Shown here piece after piece: positions 18,761-27,315 of a DNA stretch of 64,000 nt. Location of the stretch: NCBI RefSeq assembly GCF_024199925.1, contig NZ_JANADR010000001.1, positions 806,001 to 870,000 on the forward strand, read 5' to 3'. The stretch comes from Bradyrhizobium sp. CCGUVB1N3. Its GTDB lineage: Bacteria > Pseudomonadota > Alphaproteobacteria > Rhizobiales > Xanthobacteraceae. The position numbers and the translations under genes were made by a program. The notes under the pieces are model-generated. The model saw only the letters and a list, made by a program, of their open reading frames with translations. It did no database searches and was not told the DNA's origin. Position 1 is the stretch's first letter, and every line of letters starts with the position of its first letter.

Positions 18761-20206
18761 CTAGCCCTCTCCACGGCGGAATCTGGCGGGTGTGGCATTT
18801 TTCTCGGGCTGACTTGCGGCTTCGCCCCGGCGGGAGCCGCGGGCGGCGATTTCGGCGACCAGCGTGGTGAGGCTGTTCACGGCGTTGAGCGACAGCCCGG
18901 CGTCGCCGCCAGCCTCGCCCCGGGCCGATTCGGGCAGCACGGCGCGGCTGAAGCCGAGCTTTGCGGCCTCTTTCAGCCGCGCGGGGGTCTGGGCCACCGG
19001 CCGCACCACGCCGGAGAGCGAAATCTCGCCGAAATACACGGCATCGGTGGGTAACTGCGCATTAACCAGTGAAGACACCAGTGCTGCTGCCGCGGCGAGG
19101 TCGGCGGCCGGCTCGTGGATGCGCAGGCCTCCTGCGACGTTCAGATAGACGTCGTGGCCGGACAGCTTGACCCCGCAATGGGCCTCCAGCACCGCCAGCA
19201 CCATGGAGAGCCGGCTGGGGTCCCAGCCCACCACGGCACGGCGGGGGGTGCCGAGCGAGGTCGGCGCCACCAGGGCCTGCAATTCGACCAGCACGGGGCG
19301 GGTGCCCTCGATCCCTGCGAACACGGCGGTGCCGGGCGTGCCGAGGTCGCGCTCGGACAGGAACAGCTCTGACGGGTTGGTGACCTCGCGAAGGCCGAGG
19401 CCCGTCATCTCGAAGACGCCGATCTCGTCGGTGGGCCCGAAGCGGTTCTTCACGGCGCGCAGGATGCGGAACTGCTGCGAGCCTTCGCCCTCGAAGGACA
19501 ATACGGCGTCGACCATGTGCTCGACCACGCGGGGGCCGGCGATCTGGCCGTCCTTGGTGACGTGGCCGACCAGGATGATGGCGGCTCCCGTTTTTTTGGC
19601 GAAGCGGATCAGGGCCTGCGCCGAGGCGCGCACCTGCGTCACGGTGCCGGGCGCTGATTCCACCGTGTCGGTCCACATGGTCTGGATCGAGTCGATCACG
19701 ATGAGGCGGGGGACCGCTCCTTCCGACAGCGTCGAGATGATGTCCTCGACCGACGTCTCCGCGGCGAGCTGCACCGGCGCGTCCGACAGCCCGAGCCGTT
19801 CGGCGCGCAACCGCACCTGCGCGATCGCCTCTTCGCCGGAGATGTAGACGATGCGGTGGCCGGCGCGGGCCAGCATACTGGTGGCCTGGGTCAGCAGCGT
19901 CGATTTGCCGATGCCGGGATCGCCGCCGACCAGCAGCACCGAGCCGCGCACGAAGCCGCCGCCAGTGACGCGGTCGAGCTCGGTCATCCCCGAGGACAGG
20001 CGAGGGGCGTCGGGGCTCTTTCCCGCCAGGCTCTCCAGCGCGAAGGTGCGCCCCTTGCGCTTGGAGCGGATCGACACCGGCACGTTGCCGGTCGCGTCCT
20101 CCTCGGCCAGCGTGTTCCACTCGCCGCAGGCCTCGCACTTGCCCTGCCAGCGGTTATAGGCCGCGCCGCAGTTCTGGCAGACGAAGGAGAGCGTGGATTT
20201 GGCCAT
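18761..20206 (-). CDS. radA: DNA repair protein RadA
   Basis: 481 residues. A C4 zinc finger (C10, C13, C24, C27) leads into a RecA-like core with Walker A GGDPGIGKST at about 94-103, the RadA-specific KNRFG motif (VKNRFGPTDEIG), and a Lon-protease-like C-terminal domain. RadA drives branch migration of recombination intermediates. A Pro/Ala/Arg tail follows the Lon-like domain. A TauE-like permease gene ends 21 bp upstream and is probably cotranscribed. Confidence 0.96.
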   Translation of the reverse strand: MAKSTLSFVCQNCGAAYNRWQGKCEACGEWNTLAEEDATGNVPVSIRSKRKGRTFALESLAGKSPDAPRLSSGMTELDRVTGGGFVRGSVLLVGGDPGIGKSTLLTQATSMLARAGHRIVYISGEEAIAQVRLRAERLGLSDAPVQLAAETSVEDIISTLSEGAVPRLIVIDSIQTMWTDTVESAPGTVTQVRASAQALIRFAKKTGAAIILVGHVTKDGQIAGPRVVEHMVDAVLSFEGEGSQQFRILRAVKNRFGPTDEIGVFEMTGLGLREVTNPSELFLSERDLGTPGTAVFAGIEGTRPVLVELQALVAPTSLGTPRRAVVGWDPSRLSMVLAVLEAHCGVKLSGHDVYLNVAGGLRIHEPAADLAAAAALVSSLVNAQLPTDAVYFGEISLSGVVRPVAQTPARLKEAAKLGFSRAVLPESARGEAGGDAGLSLNAVNSLTTLVAEIAARGSRRGEAASQPEKNATPARFRRGEG

Positions 20207-20227
20207 GGGGAACAGCGTGAATCGGTG

Positions 20228-20956
20228 TCAGGGGGACTGCGCGGCGTTCCATAGCATGGAGAGCCCCGCCGCGACCATGATGGCGTCCATCACCAGGCGG
20301 AACACGTCCGGCTTCATGTGCAGCACGAAGCGCTTGGCGATGAACGCGCCGAACATCAGCGAGGAGCCTGCGATGAGGCCCTTGATGGCGACGTCGCCGG
20401 TCAGCGCGCCGAACCGTTCGAAGGTCACGGATTTCGAGAGATAGAGGCCGAGCGAGGAGGCGGCTTCGGTCGCGAGGAAGGCGCCCTTGGTCAGGCCATA
20501 GAACAGGAACAGCGGCACGCTGAGCGGGCCCGTCGAGACCACGATGCCGGTGAGATAGCCGATAATCGCGCCGCCGATCGCCAGATGCCAGAGATTGGCC
20601 TTCAGATCGTGCCGCGCGAGCCAGTGCCGCGCCGGCACCATCGCGATCAGGAAGATGCCGATCGCAAGGTCGACCGCGTGCGAGGGCAGCGCCAGCAGCG
20701 TCCGCGCGCCGAGCGCCGCGGCAGGAATGCCGGTGATTGAATAGGCGGCGCACGCCTTCCAGTCGACCTCGCGCCACCAGGCGAGGATCCGCGACAGGTT
20801 CGCCATCACGGCGGCCACCGCCATGATCGGCACCGCCTGCTTCGGCCCGTATTCGTAGACCAGCACCGGCATCAGCATGATCGACGAGCCCGTGCCGACG
20901 ATGCCGGAAATGGTGCCGGCGATCAGGCCGACGATGAGGACGAACAGGAAGGCCAA
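20228..20956 (-). CDS. TauE/SafE family permease
   Basis: About 242 residues from a TTG start at 20956. The frame stays open for another 110 codons upstream, but that part is not membrane-like and is unlikely to be coding. Features: GLIAGTISGIVGTGSSIMLMPVL near the N terminus, a second related half, and about seven or eight helices. The family exports sulfite, sulfoacetate or other small organosulfur anions. The start codon is uncertain. It is directly upstream of radA on the same strand. Confidence 0.82.
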   Translation of the reverse strand: MAFLFVLIVGLIAGTISGIVGTGSSIMLMPVLVYEYGPKQAVPIMAVAAVMANLSRILAWWREVDWKACAAYSITGIPAAALGARTLLALPSHAVDLAIGIFLIAMVPARHWLARHDLKANLWHLAIGGAIIGYLTGIVVSTGPLSVPLFLFYGLTKGAFLATEAASSLGLYLSKSVTFERFGALTGDVAIKGLIAGSSLMFGAFIAKRFVLHMKPDVFRLVMDAIMVAAGLSMLWNAAQSP

Positions 20957-21116
20957 AGGGGAGGACTCCGGGAATCGGGGGGAGTGTAGCCAATTCTTTG
21001 CCGCAGGTCGGACCGGTTCCCCTGCGCGGCAAAAACTTTGGAAAACAACCCCATGCAAAGTAGCTGGCGGCGCCCGGGTCGGGCGGCTGCCTGCAAACCG
21101 GGCACCGCGCCGCAGC

Positions 21117-21133
21117 ACATGCTGACAGCATGT
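21117..21133. promoter_or_regulatory. Inverted repeat in TauE / GFA divergent region
   Basis: ACATGCT-GAC-AGCATGT is a perfect 7-bp inverted repeat with a 3-bp centre in the gap between the divergent permease and GFA genes. It has operator-like size and symmetry. No regulator can be assigned. Confidence 0.3.
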
Positions 21134-21191
21134 TGGCAGCAGGCCTCGGCTATGACCATCTCCTGACACTTTTCGAAAGACGGAGCGGGTC

Positions 21192-21560
21192 ATGCCGATC
21201 GAGGGGAGCTGCCATTGCGGCGAGACGGTGTTCGAGGTCACGGAGCCGCCGGCGAGCGTGACGCGCTGCACCTGTTCGCTCTGCGCCAAGCGCGGCGCGT
21301 TGTGGGCCTATTACAGGCCGGCGCAGTTCCGCCTGCTATCTCCGGCAGAGAACGTGGCGACCTATCAATGGGGCAGCCGCACCGTCAAACATCATTACTG
21401 CGCGAGCTGCGGCTGCGGCACCTATTCGGAGTCGCCGGACTGGTCGACCGGTAAGCCCGACTTCGACAATCCCAAGGTCGGGATCAACGCGCGACTGTTC
21501 GACGATTTCGATCTCGATGCGGTGCCGGTCAACGTGATCGACGGAAAGAATTTGTGGTGA
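21192..21560 (+). CDS. GFA (glutathione-dependent formaldehyde-activating-like) family zinc protein
   Basis: 122 residues. The zinc ligands of the fold are all present: C7 and C9 (GSCHCGE), C26, C28 and C31 (CTCSLC), C70 and C73 (YCASCG). The structural and catalytic zinc sites resemble Gfa, but most family members, including short ones like this, have no proven glutathione chemistry. A purine-rich site (ggagcgggtc) precedes the ATG. Confidence 0.88.
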   Translation: MPIEGSCHCGETVFEVTEPPASVTRCTCSLCAKRGALWAYYRPAQFRLLSPAENVATYQWGSRTVKHHYCASCGCGTYSESPDWSTGKPDFDNPKVGINARLFDDFDLDAVPVNVIDGKNLW

Positions 21561-21619
21561 CGGCGCGTACTTGGAAGCGCGAAAATGCGCCCACAATGGT
21601 CCGAGCATCCGGTCTGGGT

Positions 21620-21874
21620 TCAATGACCGAAGTAGACGAACATCGATGCGATGGCTGCATATAGAACTGAACGTAGAAGGACACTCGAGCGGCTCCACCT
21701 TCTTCCAATGGAGTTCTCGTTTGGCCCAAGCCAGTATTGCTCGTACCAATCAGGCTGAACGCGAAATGCGCGCATCGTGGCTTGTTCGAATTGATTTGGG
21801 TGAGAAATTTTCGGCTGCATGACACGCCCTTGTGCGGCCAGTTCGTTTTGAACCAGGCGCGCGGTCCTATTCAC
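21620..21874 (-). CDS. Small hypothetical protein coupled to DUF1127 gene
   Basis: 84 residues, possibly starting later at Met19 (MQPKISHPNQF). Its ATG overlaps the stop of the DUF1127 gene upstream in an ATGA junction, a sign of translational coupling. It contains a WYEQYWLGP motif and ends in one hydrophobic segment (SVLLRSVLYAAIASMFVYFGH). Small proteins of this form accompany DUF1127 genes in related genomes as far as I can recall; no function is known. Confidence 0.55.
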   Translation of the reverse strand: MNRTARLVQNELAAQGRVMQPKISHPNQFEQATMRAFRVQPDWYEQYWLGPNENSIGRRWSRSSVLLRSVLYAAIASMFVYFGH

Positions 21875-22113
21875 GACGGGAGGACGGCGCCGCGCGGGTC
21901 GGAGGCACGATTGGAGGAGACGTAGTCGATCTCGCCGCGCCCGATACCGAAATCGAGCAGCTCCCGCTCACTCAGACCATCTAACCTGGTGCGCAACTTC
22001 TCGCGTATGCGCCATTCGCAAAATGCATCGCGGCAATGCGCGAGGACGGCGAAGCCGAGCCGCACCGCCACAATAGTCCGCCGTGACTCGAACGCGTTGA
22101 AGGCCGTTGTCAT
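21871..22113 (-). CDS. DUF1127 domain small protein
   Basis: 80 residues. The DUF1127 core is visible at about 44-65: LDGLSERELLDFGIGRGEIDYV. An Arg-rich segment precedes it. A strong Shine-Dalgarno (gggaggt) supports the ATG at 22113. DUF1127 proteins bind RNA in Rhodobacter and Agrobacterium and influence small-RNA and phosphate responses; the role here is not known. The last 4 bp overlap the coupled ORF downstream. Confidence 0.8.
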   Translation of the reverse strand: MTTAFNAFESRRTIVAVRLGFAVLAHCRDAFCEWRIREKLRTRLDGLSERELLDFGIGRGEIDYVSSNRASDPRGAVLPS

Positions 22114-22428
22114 CGGAGTACCTCCCGGCGCTTGTTTCGCCGGGCCATGATGCTCGGACGCGGCAAGGCACGCTTGACAGGCGGCTTACATTTTCCTTAC
22201 CGGCGGCTTATTCTTTCGCGTCAGACCGTGCCGTGGCGACCTCGAAGGGCAAGGCGGCGCTGACGACCCGCCTCAACGCTGCTAGAAGCGCGATCGGCGA
22301 TACGGGCGAGGCCGGGCTCCCTGAGTGACGTTGCGCACCTATTCGAAGTCGCGGACACCCGCGGCTTATTTTGATTCATTCTAGCCGTCGAGTTCAATTC
22401 TCTGTGCACCATCACGGTGGAGACGAAA
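22114..22428. other. Noncoding gap between DUF1127 and methyltransferase genes
   Basis: 315 bp holding both divergent promoters. A short near-repeat (ggcggcttacattttccttac followed by cggcggcttattc) lies at 22180-22213. No reliable sigma-70 hexamers, operators or small ORFs could be fixed. Confidence 0.4.
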
Positions 22429-23223
22429 GTGAGCGGACTCGAATACACCAAAGAAAACGCGAGGCGGTTGGAAAAACTCTATCTCACGAGGGACGTCGCG
22501 GCGCAGCGATCGGAAACAATTCGACAACTCAATTTGTCCAGTGGTGAGAGTGTTTTGGATATCGGGTGTGGCCCGGGCTATCTGTGCGAAAGCATGGGAG
22601 AAATCGTTGGACGTCATGGTGCCGTCGTCGGCATCGATGTTTCGACCGATTTGATAGCCCTCTGCGATCAACGAAAACCGTCTACTTGGCTTTCATATGC
22701 GATTGGCGACGCGACCAAAATAGATCAGGCGGATGGATCGTTCGATGTCGTCGTTTGTACGCAAGTCGCCGAATACGTTCCCGATGTCGATCGCGTTCTT
22801 TCTGAGGCACTTCGTGTCCTGAAGCCGGGTGGCCGCACAATTTTTGTAGCAACAGATTGGGACGCTGTTGTGTGGCACTCAGACAACCCAGAACGCATGG
22901 CTTCGGTCATGAAATCATGGGAGGCACACTGCGCCCATCCGCGTCTGCCAAGATCCATGGCGTACAGGTTGGTCAATGCGGGATTCAGGTTTGACGGTGC
23001 AACGGTGTTTCCAATCCTCAATCTGCGCCATGATGAGGATAGCTATAGCAACGGCCCATCACTGGGTATTCGGGATTTCGTCGCGCGGAAGAAAGACGTC
23101 TTGGCTGGTGATTTGAACGAGTGGTACGGCGAGTTCGAGCGTCTGAGCGAAGCAGGGAGATACTTCTTCAGCACCAACCGATACATCTTCAAAGCGTCGA
23201 AGCGCACTGCGCAAGCCAGTTGA
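22429..23223 (+). CDS. Class I SAM-dependent methyltransferase
   Basis: 264 residues from the GTG at 22429, which has GGTGGAG seven bases upstream; a GTG at 22417 would overlap that site. SAM-binding motif I is VLDIGCGPGYLCESMG, with the acidic loop end of strand 2 in VVGIDVS and motif II in FDVVVCTQVAEYV. The overall pattern is the UbiE/arsenite-methyltransferase-like Methyltransf_11/31 group, with a C-terminal cap of unknown specificity. Codon use and base composition are less GC-rich than the flanking core genes, suggesting transfer. Confidence 0.85.
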   Translation: MSGLEYTKENARRLEKLYLTRDVAAQRSETIRQLNLSSGESVLDIGCGPGYLCESMGEIVGRHGAVVGIDVSTDLIALCDQRKPSTWLSYAIGDATKIDQADGSFDVVVCTQVAEYVPDVDRVLSEALRVLKPGGRTIFVATDWDAVVWHSDNPERMASVMKSWEAHCAHPRLPRSMAYRLVNAGFRFDGATVFPILNLRHDEDSYSNGPSLGIRDFVARKKDVLAGDLNEWYGEFERLSEAGRYFFSTNRYIFKASKRTAQAS

Positions 23224-23377
23224 AATGACTGTTCTTCGGCGCATGGCAGAGGTGATAAGGCGCCACCGACTCTGCTTCGAGGGCGATACCGCCGCTTTGC
23301 TGCGTCTGGCTAGGCAACGGAATGAGCGCGCGCGCCTATGGCGTGTACTCATAAATCGAGGTTCGTGATCGAGCTCG

Positions 23378-23458
23378 ACCCATGTCCGCTATCCGGCGTA
23401 TTGCAGACTCAAACCCGAGATCGCCTCAGGTCCGAAAAGGGCCAAGAGCCGACATTGC
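23378..23458. repeat. Dispersed intergenic repeat fragment (ATGTCCGCTATCC type), copy 1
   Basis: Begins CATGTCCGCTATCCGGCG and ends with GAGCCGACATT, a roughly self-complementary frame (TGTCCGC ... GCCGACA). Related words recur at 24640-24716 and 28664-28742. Confidence 0.45.
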
Positions 23459-23462
23459 TCGA

Positions 23463-24464
23463 TCATGAGGACGCGCCCGCCGAAAGGCTTGCGACCAGCT
23501 CGCGCAGATAGATCCTGATCGCATCTGAATCCGCATTCATCCGTGCGCCGTTCGTGCGAAACAAGAACTTGATGCGAAGTCCGCTGGTGACAGTTTCTTG
23601 CGCGGCGCAGAACAGCGCCGCATCGGCGATCGACGCTTCATTGCCTTCGCAGACGAGCACGAAAAGTTCGCTGGTTTCGAGCAGCTCCTGGTGCAGCCGC
23701 TTTTCTATCGCGTAAGTGCCGCCCCTCAGTATGGCCTTGTCCATCTCGGAGCCGTAAATCGTGGCGCGTTCCATCCTCCGCGCCAAATACGCCTTGTCGG
23801 CGAGGCGGCACACGAGGACAAGTGTCGCATCGCGGGCCGACGGGCAATTCGACGCGGCCCAAGTCTGCACATCTGAGCCGCCGAACTTCCAGGGATATAG
23901 GCCGATAGCGACCGGCCCGATCACTTGATTGTCCCGGAGCCCACGCCCGCAGATTTCCTTGAGGCCCTGCTTGCTATCGAAACTGAGAAAGTTCGTGTAA
24001 GGCGAACCGGCTGCACCCACATCAAGGGCAAACACCGGCGCCGCCCCTACTCTCAGCGTCATGTTCGCTGCGCTCACGCGGTAGGTGGCTGCGGCGCAGA
24101 CCTGCTGCGAGGGCCGCTTGATCCAAGCCATCGTCGCGGCAGGCCCCGAATAGGCGATGGGTGGCAAAATATAGCCGAGCATGGCGACTGCCATGAACCG
24201 ATGAGGATGCCGGCTCAACGGTGCTATCCAGAGCGTCGCCGCCCGCGTGAGCAGTCCGCACCATAGGCCCCCGGCAGCGGTCAGGATGAATAACAGGGCG
24301 AACACCGACGCGAGCCTGCCGTCCATCGTGGCATTCATATATGCCGCGAAGGCGAGGGCAGCGATACCCGTTATGATACGCAAACGCCAGCCCGGCAACG
24401 CGAGGCCGACGAGGAATGGAAGCGTGTAAGTTGTCGCGATGGCGCTGTCGTCGAGTAAGAACAT
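23463..24464 (-). CDS. Orphan membrane protein, unknown function
   Basis: 333 residues from the ATG at 24464; the frame is open for 32 more codons upstream with no better start. The N-terminal 140 residues form four or five hydrophobic segments. The remainder is a soluble domain with several Cys (CAAAT, EICGRG, SNCPSA, LVCRLA, VCEGN, FCAAQ) and a predicted alpha/beta layout. I do not recognise the family. Base composition is more moderate than the core genes. It is flanked by repeat fragments on both sides. Confidence 0.7.
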   Translation of the reverse strand: MFLLDDSAIATTYTLPFLVGLALPGWRLRIITGIAALAFAAYMNATMDGRLASVFALLFILTAAGGLWCGLLTRAATLWIAPLSRHPHRFMAVAMLGYILPPIAYSGPAATMAWIKRPSQQVCAAATYRVSAANMTLRVGAAPVFALDVGAAGSPYTNFLSFDSKQGLKEICGRGLRDNQVIGPVAIGLYPWKFGGSDVQTWAASNCPSARDATLVLVCRLADKAYLARRMERATIYGSEMDKAILRGGTYAIEKRLHQELLETSELFVLVCEGNEASIADAALFCAAQETVTSGLRIKFLFRTNGARMNADSDAIRIYLRELVASLSAGASS

Positions 24465-25000
24465 GCCGGCTCTCGATAAGAATGACTTGGTGACGCATGC
24501 CAAGCTTGTTGCCTGGTCACCATGAACATCTGCCCATAGGTCTGACGAATTTATCGCCACGGCTCGATACGGAGACCGTCAAATCCCGGAAATATCTGGA
24601 ATCGGGAACGGAAAAGTCGGCCAGTTTCCGCCTTCGGGGGCATGTCCGTTTTGGGTCAGTTGCGTCGTTTTGACCTTGAGCCAGACACTTCCGGTCTACG
24701 CCCAACTTCGGACATTAAGCTGCGCGTCACTGCAGCGACGGGCCAAAACTCGACGTTGGATTTCCCTATCAGTCACACAGACGGCATTGTCCTCGCTTGC
24801 CCAGTCTTCAAGCCATATGCCGGCATGGGCTGCTGGGACTGATCTGCAAGACGGGCAGGGCCAGAGGCTGAACTTGTGCCTACAGGCGCGTGGTCTGTGG
24901 TACCTTCGGTTAGCGAAGCTGCTTGAGGTTTGGGTCTCGTTCGGCCCAAAGTCGCGGGAAATGTGACAGTCTTCGGTCCAATCCAGCTGGGTCGGACCTC
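24465..25000. other. Noncoding stretch before the split sensor kinase
   Basis: About 536 bp. Contains one dispersed repeat fragment (24640-24716). The rest shows no convincing ORF, hairpin or promoter. It may include decayed sequence. Confidence 0.4.
24640..24716. repeat. Dispersed intergenic repeat fragment, copy 2
   Basis: Runs from GCATGTCCGTTTTGGGTCA through GCGTCGTTTTGACC to TCGGACATT. The word GCGTCGTTTTGAC is shared exactly with the copy at 28664-28742, and both start with a GGGTCA-containing block. Confidence 0.55.
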
Positions 25001-25688
25001 GTGGCAATAGCGGAGCAAGCCGCGGAGCCTTGTGCTTACACGGCGAGGGGCAAGGATCGCCTGGTGCTTCAGTACCCTCGAACACAGGTCCATCATGAGA
25101 GATCGACCGGTCTCGATCTGACGCGGTGGGAGCACGCAATCGCGCTGACCTTAGCGATTGGCGTCGTCTATTTTGTGGCGGCGCGGCTAAGCCTTGTACT
25201 GCTGACTAAACCAGAGGGCGTAGCGGTTTTCTGGCCCGCCGCAGGTGTCTCGACCGGCGTCTTGATTGCGCTCGGATTCCATGCGCGATGGCCGGTCATT
25301 TTCGGTACGATTGCTGCCACCACTTTGGCAAATCTGCTTGGCGATCGAAATGTATGGGGCGCAATTCTGTTCGGCCTATGCAATGCCGGCGAAGCTGTGC
25401 TCGCGGCGTGGCTAATCGAGGTTCGTTATGGTCCCGACTTCACGCTGAGCAAGCTGCGGAACATGCTGGGATTTGTCGCGGCAGCCGTCATGGGGACCGC
25501 CGTGTCTGGCATCGGTGGCGCGATCGTATTCAGATTTTTCCACAACTCGATGACGCCGATATGGACAACCTGGGAGCACTGGTTTGCGTCTGATGGACTG
25601 GGGATTTTGGCGGTTGCGCCGTTGGTGATCGAGCTCGCTTCGGCTGCGCGCGACCGGCCGCCGGTGAGCGAACTTCTCGAGGGCGCCC
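25001..25688 (+). pseudogene. MASE1 sensor histidine kinase, N-terminal fragment (interrupted by IS)
   Basis: The fragment holds a MASE1 membrane sensor domain: EGVAVFWPAAGVSTGVLIALG, later LGDRNVWGAILFGLCNAGEAVLAAWLI, and WEHWFASDGLGILAVAPLV. At EGAL (25679-25690) the frame enters the left inverted repeat of an IS and stops 44 bp later. The rest of the kinase continues at 27316. GTG codons at 25001 and 25064 are possible starts. MASE1 is an integral-membrane sensory input of bacterial kinases and diguanylate cyclases with poorly known ligands. The gene is presumably inactive. Confidence 0.85.
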
Positions 25689-27315
25689 TAACCCGATCTA
25701 TTCACGAGAGCACGGTCGTTCTTGACGTCTGACGGGGGCTGGCGGCTGGCGTGGGTGACCGTCCGGCGTTTTGTCACCGGGTTCTACATCAAGCTGTTTT
25801 GTACGCGCTGGAGGAATGGGCGGGTGAGCGGGCGCAGGCCCGGTCGGTTACGGACCGAGCGGGAGCAGCGCGCCGGGCAAGCTGCGGAAGAGGTCGGCTT
25901 CGGGGCATGCCGCGGCGAACGCAAGGCGAATGCGGCTCGCGGTTTCGATGACCCGGGCTGCGATTTTCAAGAGACGAAGACGCAGCGTCGCGAACTCGGC
26001 AGTGGCCAATTCCCGGACTTTGGGAATGGCGCCGCGCACGGTAAGCATCAACCAATAAGCGGCGGTGTGGAGAACGAGACGGACCTGGTTGGCGAGCGCC
26101 GAACGGCAACTGGTGCGATCGGAGGCGAGCTGCGTCTTATGCAGCTTGATCAGATTTTCGGCTTGGCCGCGCGCGCAATACAGGCTGTCGTAGATCCACT
26201 CGGCCGAGCCGACATCGAGGCTGGTGACGACGAAGCGGATGTCGAGGCCGAGCATCGTCGCCTCAATACGGGCGACAGTGCGCCGTTCGTGATCCCAGGA
26301 CTTTGCCTTGTGGCGCGTCTCGGTATAGCCGCGCAGAACAGGCAGGTTCTCGATGGCGCGTCGCGTGCGAACGTCGTCGGCGACCTCGTCGACTTTTCTG
26401 GCGAGAGGCTTGGTACCGGACAGACCGAAGATGTAGTCGATGCCGTTGTTCTCGCACCACGTCATGGCCTCCGGCCGAGCATAGTGCCCGTCGCCACGGA
26501 ACGTAATTCGCGTCTTGTGCCACCGCGTCCGGATATGCCGTATCAGGCGGCGCAGATGGGCACGCACCTCGACGCCGCCCGGCGTCTTGCCGGGCCGCAG
26601 CACGACCGCCACGGGCCGGCTCTTCTCCGTGTCGTAGACGTGGATCGGCAGGAAGCAGCGTTCGTCATAATGAGCGTTGAACAGCGAGAGCTGCTGATGG
26701 CCGTGGACGACATCGCAGGTATCATCGATGTCGAGCGTGACGGATGCCGGCTCGCGCGGGTAGCTATCCATCCATGCGTCGACCAAAGTGTAGGTCAGTC
26801 GGATCACGTCGCGCAGGCGCGGAGCATTCTCCAGGCGCGACAGCGTCGGTTGGGAACACAGATCGCGACCGCTGTCCGGCAGCCGTCCGCAGGCCAGCTT
26901 GAATGCGGGATCGGACCGCAGATGATCGAGGTCGTCGGCGTCCTCGTAGCCGCAGCAGATCGCGAACATGCGCGCGCGGAACATATCGACAAGGCTGTGC
27001 ACGACCCGCGTCGGATCGCGCCGATCCGGGAACACCCGGGCCAAATTGTCGGCCAAACCGAGACGCCGCTCGGCCATCGCCAGAAGCATCACGCCCCCAT
27101 TCGAGGTTAGGCGTCCACCATCGAAGGCAGCTGTGACTTTCTTGGCGTGAACGGCTGGAAACGAGAAGGGCAGAATCGTATCATCGGTCATGGCGGGCGT
27201 GGCGTTCGCGGTTGAGGTGATGGGGTTGGCTTCGCAACCGAATCCTACGCCGCATCAGCGCTTTACACCACGCTCGCCAGCCTCTCAGGCGCCCTCTCGC
27301 GAATAAGACGGGCTA
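25689..27315 (-). mobile_element. IS1380-family insertion sequence
   Basis: The ends are imperfect inverted repeats at 25689-25710 and 27294-27315, matching at 17 of 22 positions (shared core words TA-CCCG, TATTC, CGAGAG). One transposase gene fills the interior on the minus strand. Removing the element plus a 4-bp duplication would rejoin the kinase frame exactly (EGAL-VALALVSALAIFL), and 4-5 bp duplications are usual for the family. However, the 4 bases on each side (gccc and acag) do not match, so the duplication has decayed or the ends are slightly different. Confidence 0.85.
25848..27191 (-). CDS. IS1380-family transposase
   Basis: 447 residues, full length and free of stops. The DDE-type catalytic residues fit D154/D156 (LDIDDT), D234 (FRGDGHYARPE) and E345 (ARGQAENLIKLHK); the motif set LDIDDT ... 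GDGHYA ... ARGxAEN is typical of IS1380. The N-terminal region contains DGGRLTSNGGVMLLAMAERRLGL, also characteristic. The intact frame and near-intact ends suggest a recent or still mobile copy. Confidence 0.93.
   Translation of the reverse strand: MTDDTILPFSFPAVHAKKVTAAFDGGRLTSNGGVMLLAMAERRLGLADNLARVFPDRRDPTRVVHSLVDMFRARMFAICCGYEDADDLDHLRSDPAFKLACGRLPDSGRDLCSQPTLSRLENAPRLRDVIRLTYTLVDAWMDSYPREPASVTLDIDDTCDVVHGHQQLSLFNAHYDERCFLPIHVYDTEKSRPVAVVLRPGKTPGGVEVRAHLRRLIRHIRTRWHKTRITFRGDGHYARPEAMTWCENNGIDYIFGLSGTKPLARKVDEVADDVRTRRAIENLPVLRGYTETRHKAKSWDHERRTVARIEATMLGLDIRFVVTSLDVGSAEWIYDSLYCARGQAENLIKLHKTQLASDRTSCRSALANQVRLVLHTAAYWLMLTVRGAIPKVRELATAEFATLRLRLLKIAARVIETASRIRLAFAAACPEADLFRSLPGALLPLGP

Noticed and set aside
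20957..21289. N-terminal extension of the TauE-like permease
   Set aside because: Open frame, but the residues are not membrane-like and run over the divergent GFA gene start.
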